Under the pieces are notes generated by a model. That model worked only from the letters and a program-made list of their open reading frames with translations, ran no database searches and was not told the origin of the DNA. The translations under genes were made by a program, and so were the position numbers. A DNA stretch of 64,000 bases from Seriola aureovittata. Taxonomy: Eukaryota; Chordata; Actinopteri; Carangiformes; Carangidae. The stretch covers positions 19,785,501-19,849,500 of the forward strand of contig NC_079373.1 in NCBI RefSeq assembly GCF_021018895.1, given 5' to 3'. Positions 1-12,611 of this stretch are shown piece by piece (positions within the stretch are counted from its first letter, which is position 1; every line of letters begins with the position of its first letter).

Positions 1-768
1 TATCCCCCTCAGATGTAACCACAATCACACACACCACTGGTCAGAGAGGATTAGACATCCTCAGCCACGTGACTGCATTATAAAGGGCGATGAATGGGAA
101 CACGGGGCTTTCTTGAGGAAGGTGTGAGACAATGCAAATTCACACTTTGGCTCATTTGAAAGATCCATTTGTTATCTATTGCACATATGTTCCCAGCAAT
201 AACATCTTGAACCTCATTGTACCTTCATAAATATACACACATTGTGCCTTCCTAACTGGCTTTCTGTCTTTCAGGCAAGGACTGGTCCGAGTTTCTCGTG
301 ACCGAAGCCCACGTAACATCTCTTCAGCCAACAGTCACTCTCCCTGGGGAGCACAAGGACACCTCCTAAACTCGGCTCTTTCCTCATCCTGCCACACAGT
401 GTGTGTGCACGGAGGCCAGGCACTGTAGAGACGGGGAAAAACATAGGGATGCACACAGAAGAGGCCGAGTGAGGAATTTGCTTCTGAACATTATGTCTGT
501 TCTTCTACAAGGGAAGAGCAGTGGGGAACTGTAGAAAACTCAAAGCTCTGAAGAACACAGACCACAAAGTATGACCAGCTTCTTTCCCACACATGGTGAC
601 CGGGGCTGAGGTTGGCCACACATTTGTGTGTGTGTGTGTATGTGTGTGTGCCTGTGTGAGTGTGTATGTGTGTCAGACTGTGCTGAGGTGTATTTAATTA
701 CAGCAGGGAGTGTCTGGCCTCCCCTCCAGCCCAAAGGGGGGTTGTAGTGTGCGTCCTTTGTGTTCCGG
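1..768. other. Upstream flank and probable 5'UTR of panx2
   Basis: No coding exon is supported here. The stretch carries a short (TG)n tract near 627-660. A pyrimidine-rich run ending in CAG near 275 could be a splice acceptor for a non-coding 5' exon, but nothing else supports that. The minus-strand open frames have no recognisable protein content and include translated microsatellite. The transcription start of panx2 cannot be placed from the sequence alone. Confidence 0.5.
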
Positions 769-3700
769 ATGCAGAACATCCTCGATCAAAACTTAGACAT
801 GGCCACAGCTCTGCTCGCCGGCGAGAAGCTGAAGGAGCTGATCCTGCCGGGCTCATCTCAGGATGAGAAGGGCGGGGCACTGGCCAGCCTCATGGTGCAA
901 CTCAAACTGGAGCTGCCCTTTGATCGTGTTGTTACTATAGGGACGGTCATCATCCCCATCCTGCTGGTCACCCTCGTCTTCACCAGGAACTTTGCAGGTG
1001 AGATGCTCAGCCACTAGAGGGGGTTCACTGTCAAAGCTAGAATGTCTAAGTCATAACAGCAGCAGCAGCAGCTTCGTGTCAGGTTTTGGAACATACACAT
1101 ACAGCGGGGTCCAAAAGTCTGAAACCACTTTCCCTACACCTCAAGACTCACTATCTAAAAGGTACGGGTTAGCAGCACTGTGCATTTGTGTCTTTTGTGA
1201 CAGACAGTGATAAGAAGGAGTGTAAGTAGGAGATTAAGTGGGGAAGGAAAAGGAGCAGTGTATTGAAGGAGCAGACAGAGAGAGCTAGGACGGGATAGAG
1301 AGTGAGGAAGACAGAGTTGAGATACGAGGGGATGGACTGCTGGTGGGGGGGGTGGTTAGAAGGGAGAGAGGAAACGATAGATGGGAGGGATGTTAGTTCA
1401 TTGCTGAGTCAGACTCTCTGCAGAGCAGCATTTAACCAGCTGGGACCAAGTGTTTAACTTTAGCAGCAGAAAGATGTGGGTGTTTTGACAACTTTTTGGG
1501 TATTCACTCACTGATGTATTTTTTTAGGATATTTAGGCACTGCAAAATAAAAACATTAAAGCGCAAGGACAACACCCTGCCCTCTGTGACTAATAAAGTG
1601 ATGTCACAGCACATATTCTCCAGTTAGTATTACCAGTAAGATAAATGAATAAATGCTGACTTCAAAAATGACTCTTTGTAAGGTAATCAAAGCATTACGT
1701 AATATCAGATGTCACTGCACTTGGTTTGTATTTAATGGACACAGAACTGATAAGGAACAACTTTGACAGGAAGGGCTGCTCTCACTTCCTCTATCTGAGT
1801 CAAGCAGATGAGTGTTGTCAGAGAGACGCAGCGCTTTCTGCTGAACAGATGAGTGATTCTGAAAGATGCTCAGAGATACAGGAGTAATTTGAATGAAACC
1901 GAGAAAGGTTCAAGATACTTTCTTGAAAATAAATGTGAATAGATCTTGCACTGAAATTACACATAAGAAAATAAATAAAAAGTGATGAATGGAACTTATT
2001 TGGAAGTGAGCATTAAAGGTATTACCAAATCTGTTGCGATATGCAGAAGCACAGAATGATTCACCTATACTCAGTTTAGTTGTGTGCTCATGCAGTTTTA
2101 CAGTACAGTGGATGATTATAGTAGATATCTCAGGTATGTTTACCTGTCTTCACCTGTCACCTGTCACTGGCACAACTGGAGTGTCTTGCAGAGTTTTCAC
2201 ATTGTCAGATATTGCTAATGAAATTGGACGAAAAGAAATAAGGCCCAGGATGTAGCATTGCAACACTCTTCTTTCAGCTCGTTATTTTAATTATTTTATG
2301 AAGTATAATCATTTGGCTTGTTAAAGTAATGCCTGGACTGATGCTTTCTATCTGTGCTTTCCTCAGAGGAGTCGATATACTGTTACACACCGCACAACTT
2401 CACCAGAGATCAGGCACTGTATGCAAGAGGCTACTGCTGGACAGAGCTGCGTGATGCCATTCCTGGCGTAGAGTCTCACCTCTGGCCCTCGCTATTTGAA
2501 CACAAGTTCCTGCCCTACGCCCTGCTGGCTTTTGCTGGAATCATGTACATTCCTGCTTTGGGCTGGGAGTTCCTCGCCTCTACACGGCTCACTTCAGAGC
2601 TCAACTTCCTGCTTCAAGAGATTGACAACTGCTATCATCGAGCTGCTGAGGGCCGAGCCCCAAAGATCGAGAAACAGATCCAATCCAAAGGACCTGGCAT
2701 AACTGAGCGAGAGAGGAGGGAGATCATAGAGAACGCGGAGAAGGAGAAGAGCCCTGAGCAGAACCTGTTTGAGAAATACTTAGAGAGACGAGGCCAAAGT
2801 AACTTCCTGGCTAAGCTTTACCTGGCACGCCACCTGGCTATTATCTGCCTCAGTTCCATCCCTATTTCCTACCTGAGCGCCTACTATGCCCGCCAAAGGC
2901 AGAATGAGTTCACCTGTGCGCTGGGTGAGCCTCCAGACATTAGCAGCTATCAAGAGCTAAAGCTCAGGGTCAACTGTAAGCTGCCTGCTGTGCAGCTGCA
3001 GCGCATCATGGCAGCGGTGGACATAGCTCTGCTCTGCACCATGAACCTCATCATCCTGCTTAACTTGCTGCATTTGTTTGTGGTGCGCAAGTCCAACTTT
3101 GTATTTGACAAACTGCATAAAGTTGGTATTAAAACGCGGCGCCGCTGGCAGAAGTCCCAGTTCTGTGATATCAACATCCTGGCCATGTTTTGCAATGAGA
3201 ACAGGGACCACATCAAGTCACTCAACCGGCTAGACTTCATCACTAACGAAAGTGACCTCATGTATGACAATGTGGTCAGGCAGCTGTTGGCTGCGCTTGC
3301 ACAGTCCAACCATGATGCTACACCCACTGTGAGGGACTCTGGGATACAAACGCTGGATCCTAATATGGATCCCTCTGATCTCGGAGTGGGAGAGATAGCT
3401 GGGGAGCCGTTGGTCATCAAACGGCCCCGCAAGAAGATTAAATGGATCCCATCCTCAAATCCTCTCCCTCAGCCATTCAAGGTAAGGCGATTGCCCAAAA
3501 AAATTTGTTGTAACACATCATTATCCGTTCAGAAAAAAACATCAGTGACTGCAGAAGTGAAGCAGGATCCAACCATCAACATCGCCTGTTTCTCTACAGA
3601 GACAGGAAGTGGAATGATGCTTTAAGTGCTGCCTTTGGCTACCTGAACTGTAGTTTAAGCTGTTATATAATGACCTGCTTTTGTGTTTTCTATCCTTTGT

Positions 3701-5200
3701 AAAGGAACCCCTAACCCTGACACGTCTGGAAAATAACACCAAGCCTGAAAAACCCAAACCGCTCCGACGAAAGACAGTGGCAGACAGCTTCATCGCACCA
3801 CTTCTGGACAGCAAGGGCACACAACATCCAGCAACAAAAGGTATGCAGTTCTACGAACATTAAGTCTGTGACATGTTAAGGAACTAATTTCAAATTATCG
3901 CTGCTTTAATCAGTATTTTTATATTAACAGTGGCTCAAAAGACTAAGTGTAATGTGATAGAAGTCACTCTTAATGATGAACCCATAGAGCATTGTCATAT
4001 ACACTATCTGAGCAATATGAAACAGCAAACGGGCAAATTTAGCAACCAGCTAGTGAACCAAATAAACTGTTTATGGTGGTAACAGATAAATGTCACTTAC
4101 AGTTTGTTTTTGCTGCCTCCAAGAGGCCAGAAAATCAGTTAACGCTGTTTTAGGAACAGTTTCTGCTTTTATTTTGACATGTAGATCTTAGTGGGATGGA
4201 GAAAAAGCACACTCGCAACTTCTCTCTGGACGTTCACCCGTACATGCTGACCATTCGGAAGCCCAAGGTGGAGGTCGCAACCACAGAACCTCTACCCTCA
4301 GAGCACATAGATACGGTGTACCTCGAAGGAACACATACTGTTGTTCATGTGTCTGGTGCAATTACAGGTAGGCCTCATCTTTGTGTGTCTCTTGCTCTTT
4401 GTGGCTCAGGGGCAGAATTAATGACATGGGTCAAATATTCAAGGAATTTAATAGTGACCAGACAAACACAGCATCACTTCTCATCCTGCTGTGCCTGTGA
4501 ACAAAGTGGCCACATTATTTAATACACAGTGTTATATATCTGTTCAATTCCACATGCTTAGTAAATATTACCAGTGCTGCACTCCTTGGCCAATCACTTT
4601 TAGCATGCAAAAGTTAAGGCTATTGAAACGTAAATGAATAATGAAGCTCTGTTTTGGGAATGGAAGACAATAAAACATGATTTTACTTTTCAGGTCCAGT
4701 TGAATGTGAGGTCTAGCTTGTTAGGCTAGACCTGGTAGCTTGACATTAGTTGTTAGTGTTGACCTTTAAAACAGTATAGGAGATTTTTTATTATTATTTT
4801 TGTACTATTTTCTTTTGAGACTTTAACTTTTGTTTTCTCTCCTCTCATACCCTGTCTGTTATTTGCTTCTTGGCTCTCAGAGACTAAGGTTCGCTCTCCA
4901 GAATCGACCAACACTACCTTTTCTACAGTCACTCTGCCCACCACTACATATGTAAATGGTGTGAGCCCCAACCCACCATCCAGCGAGGATCCACTCAGTC
5001 CCAAGTCCTCCCCTCCTCCAAAGGAGCCTCTCACCCTGGCAGAAAACCCTGAGTCTCAGCCACCACCCCTGACCAGAGCCCCCACACACCAGCTGTTGAG
5101 TATACATCATACTCTTTTTGAGGAAGAGGAGGATGAAGAAAACCGTAGAGACAGACTAGCGGGGAGACCGGGGGAACTCATCGCCGCTGGGGAATGTTGA
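769..5200 (+). CDS. panx2: Pannexin 2, large-pore channel subunit (complete, 5 coding exons, 660 aa)
   Basis: Coding exons: 769-997, 2367-3481, 3705-3840, 4185-4367, 4881-5200; all junctions are GT-AG and close in frame. Pannexin 2 is a four-transmembrane large-pore channel subunit, enriched in neurons and often intracellular. The protein begins MQNILDQNLDMATALLAGEK, close to the vertebrate PANX2 N terminus; the ATG at 769 was chosen because the frame upstream offers only a GTG. TM1 is near residues 54-72 and TM2 near 124-145. The first extracellular loop has Cys82, Cys100 and an N-F-T sequon at Asn87, matching the glycosylated Asn of mammalian PANX2. TM3 and TM4 follow within exon 2, as do the conserved blocks FCNENRDHIKSLNRLDFITN and KRPRKKIKWIP. 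Exons 3-5 encode the long cytoplasmic tail, which diverges from mammals and ends in an acidic run (EEEEDEEN). The length is close to human (677 aa). I am sure of the identity and less sure of alternative C termini. Confidence 0.97.
998..2366 (+). other. panx2 intron 1
   Basis: This 1.37-kb intron runs from donor GTGAGA to an acceptor ending TTTCCTCAG. It holds a short (AGC)5 run near 1060 and, at about 1100-1131, a fragment of a DNA-transposon terminal repeat (separate entry). The remainder shows no coding content or recognisable structure. Confidence 0.7.
1100..1131 (+). mobile_element. Fragment of a Tc1/mariner-like terminal repeat
   Basis: The motif TACAGCGGGGTCCAAAAGTC followed by a GAAACCACTT run resembles the outer end of a non-autonomous Tc1-type element common in fish. 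A reverse-oriented relative is at 51551-51589. No partner end is visible nearby, so this is probably a solo relic. Confidence 0.45.
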
Positions 5201-7150
5201 AGGAGAGGAAGAGGAACGCTGACTGAGATTCCCCCCCGACACAACACTCGCTGCACATGACCATCTTCCTCCTATCAACAACCACCTCTTCTCTTTGAAT
5301 TAACTCATATATGTCTGTGATGGGTGGACTGGGCTGACTGATTAGCAGATTTGTGATAGTGACAAATGACTATTGTTGTCAAAAAAAACAAAACAAAAAA
5401 AAACAAATCTTGAACTTTTAGATGGGAAAAATATTCACAGAGGATAAATAAGACAGATTTGTGTATTTGATCAGAGTATTGCTGTAGGAAATGATGTCAC
5501 ATTCATGTCTCAGGATGACTGTGTACAGCTAATCACCCTCCAATGAAACCAGCAGTGATATAACTCAACAGGGTGCTACAGTGCAGGGTCGAACAGGACG
5601 GACAGCAACTAGAGATGAATGAGCTTTCTTGAAAAAAAAAAAAAGACAGACACCTTAGGAATGCATATTTGCAAAGAGGACTGCATTATGGCTTCAAACA
5701 AAATGTATTTTAACACATATATTAACGCTTAGTCCCTTTATCCCAATAGCCAAGTAGAAAGGTAGCTCACGCAATACAGGTGTTGAGATCTGCACAATTA
5801 ATATGCAAAAGATCACAATATATTTGTGGCAATAACGTATGCGCTTACAGCATCATATTTCACATGTATAGACACTGTATATGACTCAGTGTTGTGTGGG
5901 GTGTTTAAAATATAACACGTTTCATGGCTTTGTCATTGCCACTTCACCATCGATTAGGAACCTGTATTAAGATCTTGACTCCACTATATTTGCACGTCAT
6001 TAATAGTAGGGAAATTGGCATATTTTATAAAGGAACAGCAGACTCTATAATGAAAGTGTGGCTTTGTGAGACAACGTGAAGTTTCAGTACTGCTCAGAGA
6101 ACCTGTCAGATGTGTTTTATAGGTACCAGTTATCTTCTGAATTCTAGTAAAAAGGCAGTTATGTGGGTGTTTTCTTCTTAAGGACTTTAAAGACTTCATC
6201 GTGATGAATGGAGCTGGACTCACTGGTGAAGTATTTGACTTCTGTGTTCTGCTGGCTTCTTGTGGGAGTGCTGTTATGTGAAATGAAAGATGTGATGAGT
6301 AGATGTTGAATCATTCCTCACGGGAAGGTTTATAACGTGATGTCGAAGCTTTTGATGGTCATCTGATGGTCCGACACGATCTAAATTAGTTTTTCAGTAG
6401 TTGTGCCCTGTCTCACATTGTGCTAACACTTGCTCGACCGGCAAAAGACTCACGAAGGAATGAATAGTTAGAATAGTTTGTCTGTTATTTGTTGTAAAAC
6501 CAAGCATATAGGGTATGTTAGCACTTTTCACAGGGAACAAGTGAGTGGACAAGGGGATGGGTGCCTACCACAACCTCTCCTTATGCATTTCTTGCAGCTG
6601 CACACTTCAATAAAACAAACTGTCTGCACTGACTGACACACCAATATGACATCTACTGTAGAAGACATAAGTGCTGTTGTCAGGGGCCTACCTACAATAT
6701 AGGTGGACCTATGCATATTATACTCATCTTATGGGGCATTTCAATAAACACATACTTCAAGACTTGTGGTGGGAAACAGCAGTTTCCCCACTCCAGCATC
6801 CAAATATCCTTCGTTTTGGTGATAATCCATGTCACTGTCATGATACCAGATGGCTCACAATCCCCTTGTTAGACTACTCAAGCACACAAATGCATCCAAA
6901 AGCACTTTAAGACTAGTAGCACGGGTGTGTAAGAGCATGTTATATGTTGTAACACAGCTCTGCTTATAACTAATTTTCTGTGTAGGTTTTCACATTGAGC
7001 CTGTTGGAGAGGTAGATCTCCGACAGTCTTAATGCTAGTGAAAATGTGGAGGAGAGAGTCCAGACTTTGATTGTAATGTGTAAAATGTTATAATGAAAAC
7101 AAATTAAAAACATTTTCTTTATAAAAACAATAAATGTGCGCGTCCCGACA
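5201..7150 (+). other. panx2 3'UTR and panx2-trabd intergenic space
   Basis: No further exon is recognised after the TGA at 5198-5200. Canonical AATAAA hexamers occur at 6609-6614, 6743-6748 and 7129-7134, so the panx2 3'UTR could be 1.4-1.9 kb long, ending almost at the trabd promoter. A-rich runs occur near 5382-5405 and 5633-5644. Which signal is used cannot be decided from sequence. Confidence 0.5.
6743..6748 (+). terminator. Candidate polyadenylation signal of panx2 (AATAAA)
   Basis: Exact AATAAA on the coding strand about 1.5 kb after the panx2 stop. Alternatives are 6609-6614 and 7129-7134. Confidence 0.35.
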
Positions 7151-7838
7151 ATCAATGACTACATGTACCAGAATGCACCGCTGCTGTCAGCCGAGCACTA
7201 TAGGCGAAGAGCAGCACACTGACAGACGGGCAGGCTTGCTCAGTAAGTTGAAGGTATTCGTTCGTAGACAACTATCCTGTATATAACCAAATACGTTGTA
7301 TTTAACAATGGCAGCATTTGTTGTGAAAATATCCAGTTTCAACGTTTATATTTGACTAAATTCTTACCAGACTTGCTAGCTTGCGTTAGCTTGAGTTAGC
7401 TGTTATCATCATCGGGTTGCTAGCAAGACCGATGAGCTCTTGGTGAACACTCAAGTGTTTAGCAGTCCCATACTTAGGAGTAACGCTAGCTAGCTTGTAG
7501 ACCTGCCGCCGGTAAGTCACTTCTTCTTCAGCTATGCTCGACTTGTGTAGCTAACCTTTTGTTCGTAGCGATCGCCTCGGCGGAGATAACGTTACCTATT
7601 TGATTTACTGTCATGAATCAGTGACAGCGACTGCTTTCCCCCAGTAACGATATTGCGTTTTAACCGTTGGTTGCATTTAGACAAGTCAGCACCCCGGTAA
7701 AGCAACGTCAGCAGTCACTAACGTTATACCGTAGCTAGCTGTCGGTGAGCGGCTCACTGTGTGTGACCACAGACTGCATGGTGTGAACGGATGTCTTCAT
7801 TCTGCTCTCTGTCACACGCAGCTTTCAGTGCTTCAAAC
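7150..7838 (+). promoter_or_regulatory. trabd promoter and 5'UTR with a ZNF143-like motif
   Basis: At 7158-7176 the sequence ACTACATGTACCAGAATGC resembles the ZNF143/SBS motif (ACTACAAnTCCCAGnnTGC type) that marks many vertebrate housekeeping promoters. CpG-containing sequence follows. A strong donor (CCG|GTAAGT) after 7511 and an acceptor (CACACGCAG) at about 7821 suggest a non-coding first exon ending at 7511 and an intron of roughly 310 bp before the exon carrying the trabd ATG. The transcription start is inferred, not seen. Confidence 0.5.
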
Positions 7839-10800
7839 ATGGACCAAGACAACAATTCAGAGGTTTGTAAAAGAAACGCGTTCTTGTATTTATGTGTATG
7901 TGTGTGAGTGAGAGAGAGGATAACACACTGGGCAGCTTGTGTGTTTTAGAATGATGTAGTCTGTAATAGCATATGTTATTCTCTTGTTAACTTGTTTACG
8001 TTATTTTGCAACCATTGCTCTGAGCAGTTACCTAATAATGTGCAATCTCTCTAAAACTGGCTAGTCTTTGACATAAATAATCTCCCTAATCTTGCGCCTT
8101 CAGTCTAAGATATTGTTTGCTGTTTTGATGTGTCACAGGATGAGTCAGTGGGGCCATCAGAGGAGGAACTTCCATGCCTACCTCCAGGGCTCTGTAAGCC
8201 ATTGTGTTTTTTCTTAATCCATTGTGTATGCTGTACTTTGTCAAATAGGTGGTGTAATACCTGTTTAAGAGCAACCACAAACTTCTTTTTTTTTAAGCAG
8301 CTGTCCTTGTATTGTAACTTCTTACGTAAATATAAATCTGCATAGTACAATAATACAAGTCTTACCAATTCTATGCTCTGTATAGCAATAGATTTGCCCC
8401 AAGCTTTTGTCAAGTTATCTTTAAATATCATGTAGTGCTACTGACTGGAGCAGTGTTGGATTATCTCCAGGTAATCACTTGTCAAACCTTAGGAATGCAG
8501 TTTTACCTCATGCAAATGCATGTGCTATCAGTTTTCTTGCTATCTTCACTATTAGCCACAGCCACAGATTGCACTTTTCCAGACCCACAGACCATAAAAA
8601 TGATATGTGTATTTTGTATGTTGTGATGATTTTCTGTAAAATGTAGGATTGCACCTAGACTTGTCTCAAGTTTACTATAAAAAGCTTAACTCTTCTCCAG
8701 CATTAGCAGCGCTTCTGCTTGTGTGAAACTTATATCACTGGGATGTAAATTGCTAAAACTGTAGCTAATGCATTTAAGAAAATGGAAAGTAGTGGAAAAT
8801 TTGTCAAAATTTTGAATACATCCTCCCTGTAATAGATTTGAACAATAGGAAGACAACAAAACTATAGTTTTCCTGGTGTAAGTTTCTGTTTCTGTTATTA
8901 CTTTCCAGCCGATGGTGAGGCAATGGAGCTGCTTTGGCAGTTGCGATCTCAGCGTCGCCAGTCATCTCCTGAGCTCCCAGAGACTGTGACCCGCCTTACT
9001 GCCCCTGATGGCAGCCTCCTATACCTGGTGGGCACAGCACACTTCAGTGACAGCAGCAAAAAGGATGTGGCCACGGTGAGCCGATGAGGATTTACAAGAG
9101 GATTCATACAGTGCAAAATGCCATTTACACCCTCTTAAAATGTGATATGCTGTGAGTTGTCAGTGGAAAAATAGAGTGATTCTGTGAATGTGGAGAAGTG
9201 CTATAGAGTAGCACCTTGAAGTGATGATGAGTCGCCTGTATATACCGTAATTAGGTTCGCATTCCTATTTTGCGAAGCATTATCTTGTTGTCTTTATTCC
9301 AAATTGATTGTTTTGTCTGAACGTCCTCCCTCACTGCTTATTTTCCATTTGGCTCTGTCTTATTCTGTCTCTTATCTTACATACCCACTGCTCTCACACA
9401 GACGATCCGTGCTGTGCAGCCAGACGTGGTGGTGGTGGAGCTGTGCCAATACAGGGTGTCTATGTTGAAGATGGACGAGAATACACTGCTGAAGGAAGCC
9501 AAAGACATCAACCTTGACAAGGTTCAGCATGCCATCAAACAGGTCAGGCTTTCAGGAAGATGGGGAATGGTGGTGGTTTGAAAAAAGAGCAAGAGTAGAT
9601 GAAATCCACAGCAGAGGGAAAAGAGAGAGAGAGGCAGAAAGGAAACAGTGAATCAAAAATGGCGACAGAGAGTTAATATATTCTGAATAAAGCAGAAATG
9701 CACTCATTGTTAATGGAGAAATTAATACCAGTGATGTATGTTGCACAAGCAGGGCTAAGCTAAGAGCTTTTATCCTTTTCTGTACTTGTGCGTTTTGTCT
9801 TCATTTTCCAAAACTATGTTAATGTAAGCACCTTAAACTACAGAACTTGTGCTGTTGTAACGATATTTAAATAATGACCGCTGTTTCGCTGTGGATGCTT
9901 ATTTCTGCCCTCTGTGTTTGACAGAATGGGCTGATGTCTGGCCTGATGCAGATTCTCTTGCTCAAAGTTTCAGCTCACATCACAGAGCAACTGGGCATGG
10001 CTCCTGGGGGAGAGTTTAGGGAGGCCTTCAAGGAGGTAAATCATACATGAAAAAATTAAGAAAGTGTATTTTTTTGTTTGTTTGTTTGTTTGTTTTTGTG
10101 TTGTTCTCTTTTTTTATTCCTGAAGTTTTTCCTTCCACACAGGCGGGACGGGTGCCGTTCTGTAAATTTCACCTTGGGGACAGGCCGATCCCTGTGACGT
10201 TCAAGAGAGCTATTGCTGCTCTCAGTCTGTGGCAGAAGGCCCGCCTAGCCTGGGGTCTTTGTTTTCTGTCAGACCCAATCAGGTATAAACTTATCTTTAT
10301 AAGTTTTTTTCACCAAGTGTCATTATTAGATATTGTTGTTTAACAAAGAAAAGAAATGTACATAATTCTGAAACTTAGATCATTTCAAAAATGTTGAGAA
10401 ATTTTGTGGAAAATTAATATGGAAATAGGGAGTGTAGTCAGTGGGAATTAACCACCACACACTTTGGGACTGAATGACTTCAGAACCTGCTCTTTGCATA
10501 TCTAATGTTCTCTCATTGGAGGTTTCCATTTTGTGGAAATGGAGAAGAACTTGATTTTAAAAAGGGAGTTTAAATGTAAATGTCAGATATCAGTTAATTT
10601 GGAAATTTGGGGAAATCATCATTGTAGTGGAAAACAATTTGTTTTTTTGTGAGAAAAACAAAAGTGCAGCTACAGTATATGTGTGAGCATAATGTGTATC
10701 TGTGAGGTCTGTTTGGAACTAGGGAAAATGCGCCCACGGACATTTTCCAGAGTACATGCAATTCTGCCAATTTTTTAAACTGCCGGCGTCTGTGAGAGCT

Positions 10801-12611
10801 GACCGGATGCCGGAGCTTTCTGCATGAAGTGATTTTGTGTCTTTCTTCCAACATCGCTTAGATTGAGCTTTTGAGCTTTAGAAGTACTGCTACATTCTCT
10901 GATATATAAAATACTGTTGCATATGGGGACCTAACAGATTGACGAGGCCGTCAATCTGTTAGGTCCCCATATGCAAAGTCTCGTACAAATGTGAGAAATG
11001 CAATCTTTTGCTTAAATTTGGAAGTACACAACTGTTGTATTTTTGCACCCCTTAGTATCCCATAATCAATTGCATTGGGGTCAATTGTTTAATTCGTTGC
11101 TGCACATAAAGTTATGAATACGATTTACTTGCACCCCAGCAGATATGTTATGTTCATTTTGCTGAATTTTTTTAGTGTATACATATTGTATAAAGTCTTT
11201 ACATAGTGGATGCTCAAAATATTTCAAAAACATAGATGAAAAATGTAAAAAAAAAAAAAAAAAAATTAAATCTTGCAGATCTTATCAAGTCCTTGACATT
11301 TCGACTGTTAGTTCCTCTTTCTTCACTGTGCAGTGTCATAACCAACAGAAAACAAAATGTTCTCCGTCATATGTGAGCTGACTGTGTTGGGTTGGGTTGT
11401 GTGTCATGTTTCAGTAAAGAGGACGTAGAGAAGTGCAAACAGAAGGACCTGCTGGAACAGACCATGTCAGAGATGATCGGCGAGTTTCCTGCTCTCCACC
11501 AGACCATCGTTGCTGAAAGAGACATCTACCTCACACACACGCTCCGCCAGGCTACACGCTGTGTAGAGGCTCCCCCTAATGCCCACAGTGCGTATTACAC
11601 TGTTCAGTAAGCTAATGGTCACATCTTACTTGTTTTTCATCTTTTACATAAAATCAAATAGATTTCAGTATATAGGTTTTTAGCTCCCTAACTGTGTTCT
11701 TTTTTCCTTGTACATTAGGTGTATGTTTTAATACATGTATATCTTATTGTGATAAGGTTATGTTACAGTACCTTCCTCATTAGAAATATATATATATTGT
11801 ATATCATCACATTTGTTGCTAGATTGTTGCGTAATTAACAGATCGGTAAATGTGGTTTAAATTCTACAGAGGCTGTTGGTGGAAATGCTGAGTCATATTA
11901 GATAAGGGTGACATTTTAAACTATAGTTCACAAACACTTTTTTCACTCTGTTGTTTCACTTTTTTTTATTAACTGAGAAACAAAATTTGTTTTCACTGTG
12001 AACTTGCAGCAATTCATGTTCATGGAATCATATTGTGGTTTGAACAGCAGTGCATTTGTTCTGTATAATTTCTATACAGTTAAACTGAGGGAAATTCGAG
12101 ACTTGCTCAGTCTTGCAAAAGATAACCAGTGGTTTCATAGATGATGGTATACATATAAAGAATATGGGATTGTAGCAGTGTAGATTGTGTATGTAAAACA
12201 TTTTCTACTGTTTTGTAGAAGTGCCTGCTGTGGTGGTGGGAGTCGTAGGGATGGGTCATGTTCCTGGGATAGAAAGAAACTGGGAGAAGCAGCTTAACAT
12301 TAATGAAATCATGAGGTATGTTTATCTTGTTGTTTTGACATTACGCATTGTTGATATTCAGTAACAGAAATTTACTGTAATTGTGTTTGACTTGACAGTT
12401 GCAACAGCTGCTCCATGTGTATATCTGTCTCTTCCTCAGTGTTGCACCTCCCTCACGTTTTGGCTGGGTGTTGCGCACAGTCATGAAAGGCGTCATGATG
12501 GGAATGCTGGGATATGCCTGCTACCGTGCTGGAGGGAGTCTAGGTAGAGCCCTACTGTCCTTACCTGCTGTCCAATCAGTACTGGAGACTCTGCGGCCAC
12601 CCCCTGCTTGA
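7839..12611 (+). CDS. trabd: TraB domain-containing protein (complete, 9 coding exons, 359 aa)
   Basis: Coding exons: 7839-7862, 8139-8193, 8909-9075, 9402-9542, 9925-10035, 10143-10282, 11415-11587, 12219-12315, 12440-12611. The TraB/PrgY-like family has conserved histidine and glutamate residues suggestive of a metal-dependent enzyme; the substrate of vertebrate TRABD is not firmly known. Diagnostic blocks are VGTAHFS (residues about 67-73), QPDVVVVELCQYRVSMLKMD, NGLMSGLMQILLLKVSAHIT, PFCKFHLGDRPIPVTFKRAI and VVVGVVGMGHVPGIE. They are almost identical to my recollection of human TRABD. The first exon encodes only 8 residues. The C terminus has a hydrophobic stretch (around GVMMGMLGYACY) that could anchor the protein in a membrane. 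Exon 7 uses the less usual donor ACA|GTGCGT, chosen because it restores the frame into the VPAVVVGVVGMGH exon. Length is close to human (376 aa). Confidence 0.95.
10917..10976. repeat. Perfect 28-bp inverted repeat with a 4-nt loop
   Basis: Left arm 10917-10944 and right arm 10949-10976 are exact reverse complements, separated by AGGC (10945-10948). The palindrome starts TTGCATATGGGG and ends CCCCATATGCAA. It lies in trabd intron 6 (10283-11414). It is far longer than chance and would fold into an uninterrupted hairpin as RNA or cruciform DNA. Confidence 0.95.

Noticed and set aside
2950..3432. A 160-codon open frame on the minus strand over panx2 exon 2
   Set aside because: It is the antisense shadow of a strongly conserved coding exon and has no recognisable domain.
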